41,342 nt of DNA from RUG11462 sp051877275 (GTDB lineage Bacteria; Bacillota; Clostridia; Oscillospirales; Acutalibacteraceae), in assembly GCA_051877275.1 (NCBI GenBank), contig JBJEIS010000139.1:1-41342 (forward strand), given 5' to 3'. A program made the position numbers and the translations under genes. Numbering within the stretch: position 1 is the first letter of the stretch; each line of letters begins with the position of its first letter. This document shows, in pieces, positions 41,327 to 41,342 of the stretch. The notes below the pieces were generated by a model, which worked only from the letters and a program-made list of their open reading frames with translations, did no database searches and was not told the origin of the DNA.

Positions 41327-41342
41327 AAAAGCAGATAGCTTT

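Noticed and set aside
1..41342. CRISPR array, insertion sequence, prophage or integrase
   Set aside because: No regular spaced repeats, transposase, integrase or phage structural genes were seen on either strand.

Overview
The window looks like a chromosomal segment of a low-GC, Gram-positive anaerobe of class Clostridia, most likely a gut Ruminococcaceae/Oscillospirales-type bacterium. This rests on AT-rich DNA with strong AGGAGG-type ribosome binding sites, sigma-A promoters, lipoprotein signal peptides, a MecA-like adaptor, Rsb-type partner-switching proteins, BspA-like surface repeats on a cellulase, and an anaerobic reductive pyrimidine pathway. No phage, transposase or CRISPR array was seen. 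The genus assignment is inference.

Layout. 1-5.4 kb (minus strand): a Wzy/O-antigen-ligase-like membrane protein, pnp, rpsO with a structured leader and its own terminator, and a pair of half-size chromate transporters. 5.5-8.2 kb (plus): a beta-CASP metallo-beta-lactamase RNase/hydrolase and a uridine-kinase-like protein. 8.2-10.9 kb: a MecA-like protein (minus), tRNA-Pro(UGG) followed by an odd ~220-bp element that ends in a second copy of the tRNA tail, then a small membrane protein and a PASTA-like lipoprotein (minus) divergent from an XRE regulator, with a four-site operator-like array between them. 10.9-12.5 kb: a secreted GH5 cellulase and a decayed fragment of a surface protein.

12.57-25.0 kb is one long plus-strand cluster for pyrimidine uptake and reductive degradation. 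It has a consensus promoter, an attenuator-like leader hairpin, an ABC importer (ATPase, two permeases, lipoprotein), dihydropyrimidinase, a PreA-type dihydropyrimidine dehydrogenase, a PucR-type regulator, a class III aminotransferase, an iron alcohol dehydrogenase, an unknown 133-residue protein and an M20 beta-ureidopropionase-like amidohydrolase, closed by a terminator. The predicted route is uracil/thymine to dihydropyrimidine, N-carbamoyl-beta-alanine, beta-alanine, malonate semialdehyde and 3-hydroxypropionate. The most striking item is the importer's binding lipoprotein. It appears to be a natural circular permutant: the C-terminal part of the NMT1/THI5-type fold comes first and the canonical N-terminal part comes last, with no obvious loss.

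25.0-33.5 kb (plus) is a second cluster. It contains an MscS-like channel, a stand-alone STAS protein, a 943-residue membrane sensor that joins a PP2C phosphatase to an RsbW-like ATPase domain, a STAS-(p)ppGpp-hydrolase-like fusion, a STAS-kinase fusion, a flavodoxin-like reductase and an ABC-2 exporter. No sigma factor is present. I read it as a partner-switching signalling module whose outputs may be alarmone hydrolysis and small-molecule or protein phosphorylation; this is inference from domain content.

33.5-41.3 kb: a rhodanese lipoprotein (minus), a 1914-residue secreted GH5 enzyme with CBM-like, leucine-rich, repeated Ig-like and Fn3-like domains, a small PQ-loop-like membrane protein (minus) and a LysR regulator with a palindrome in its leader.
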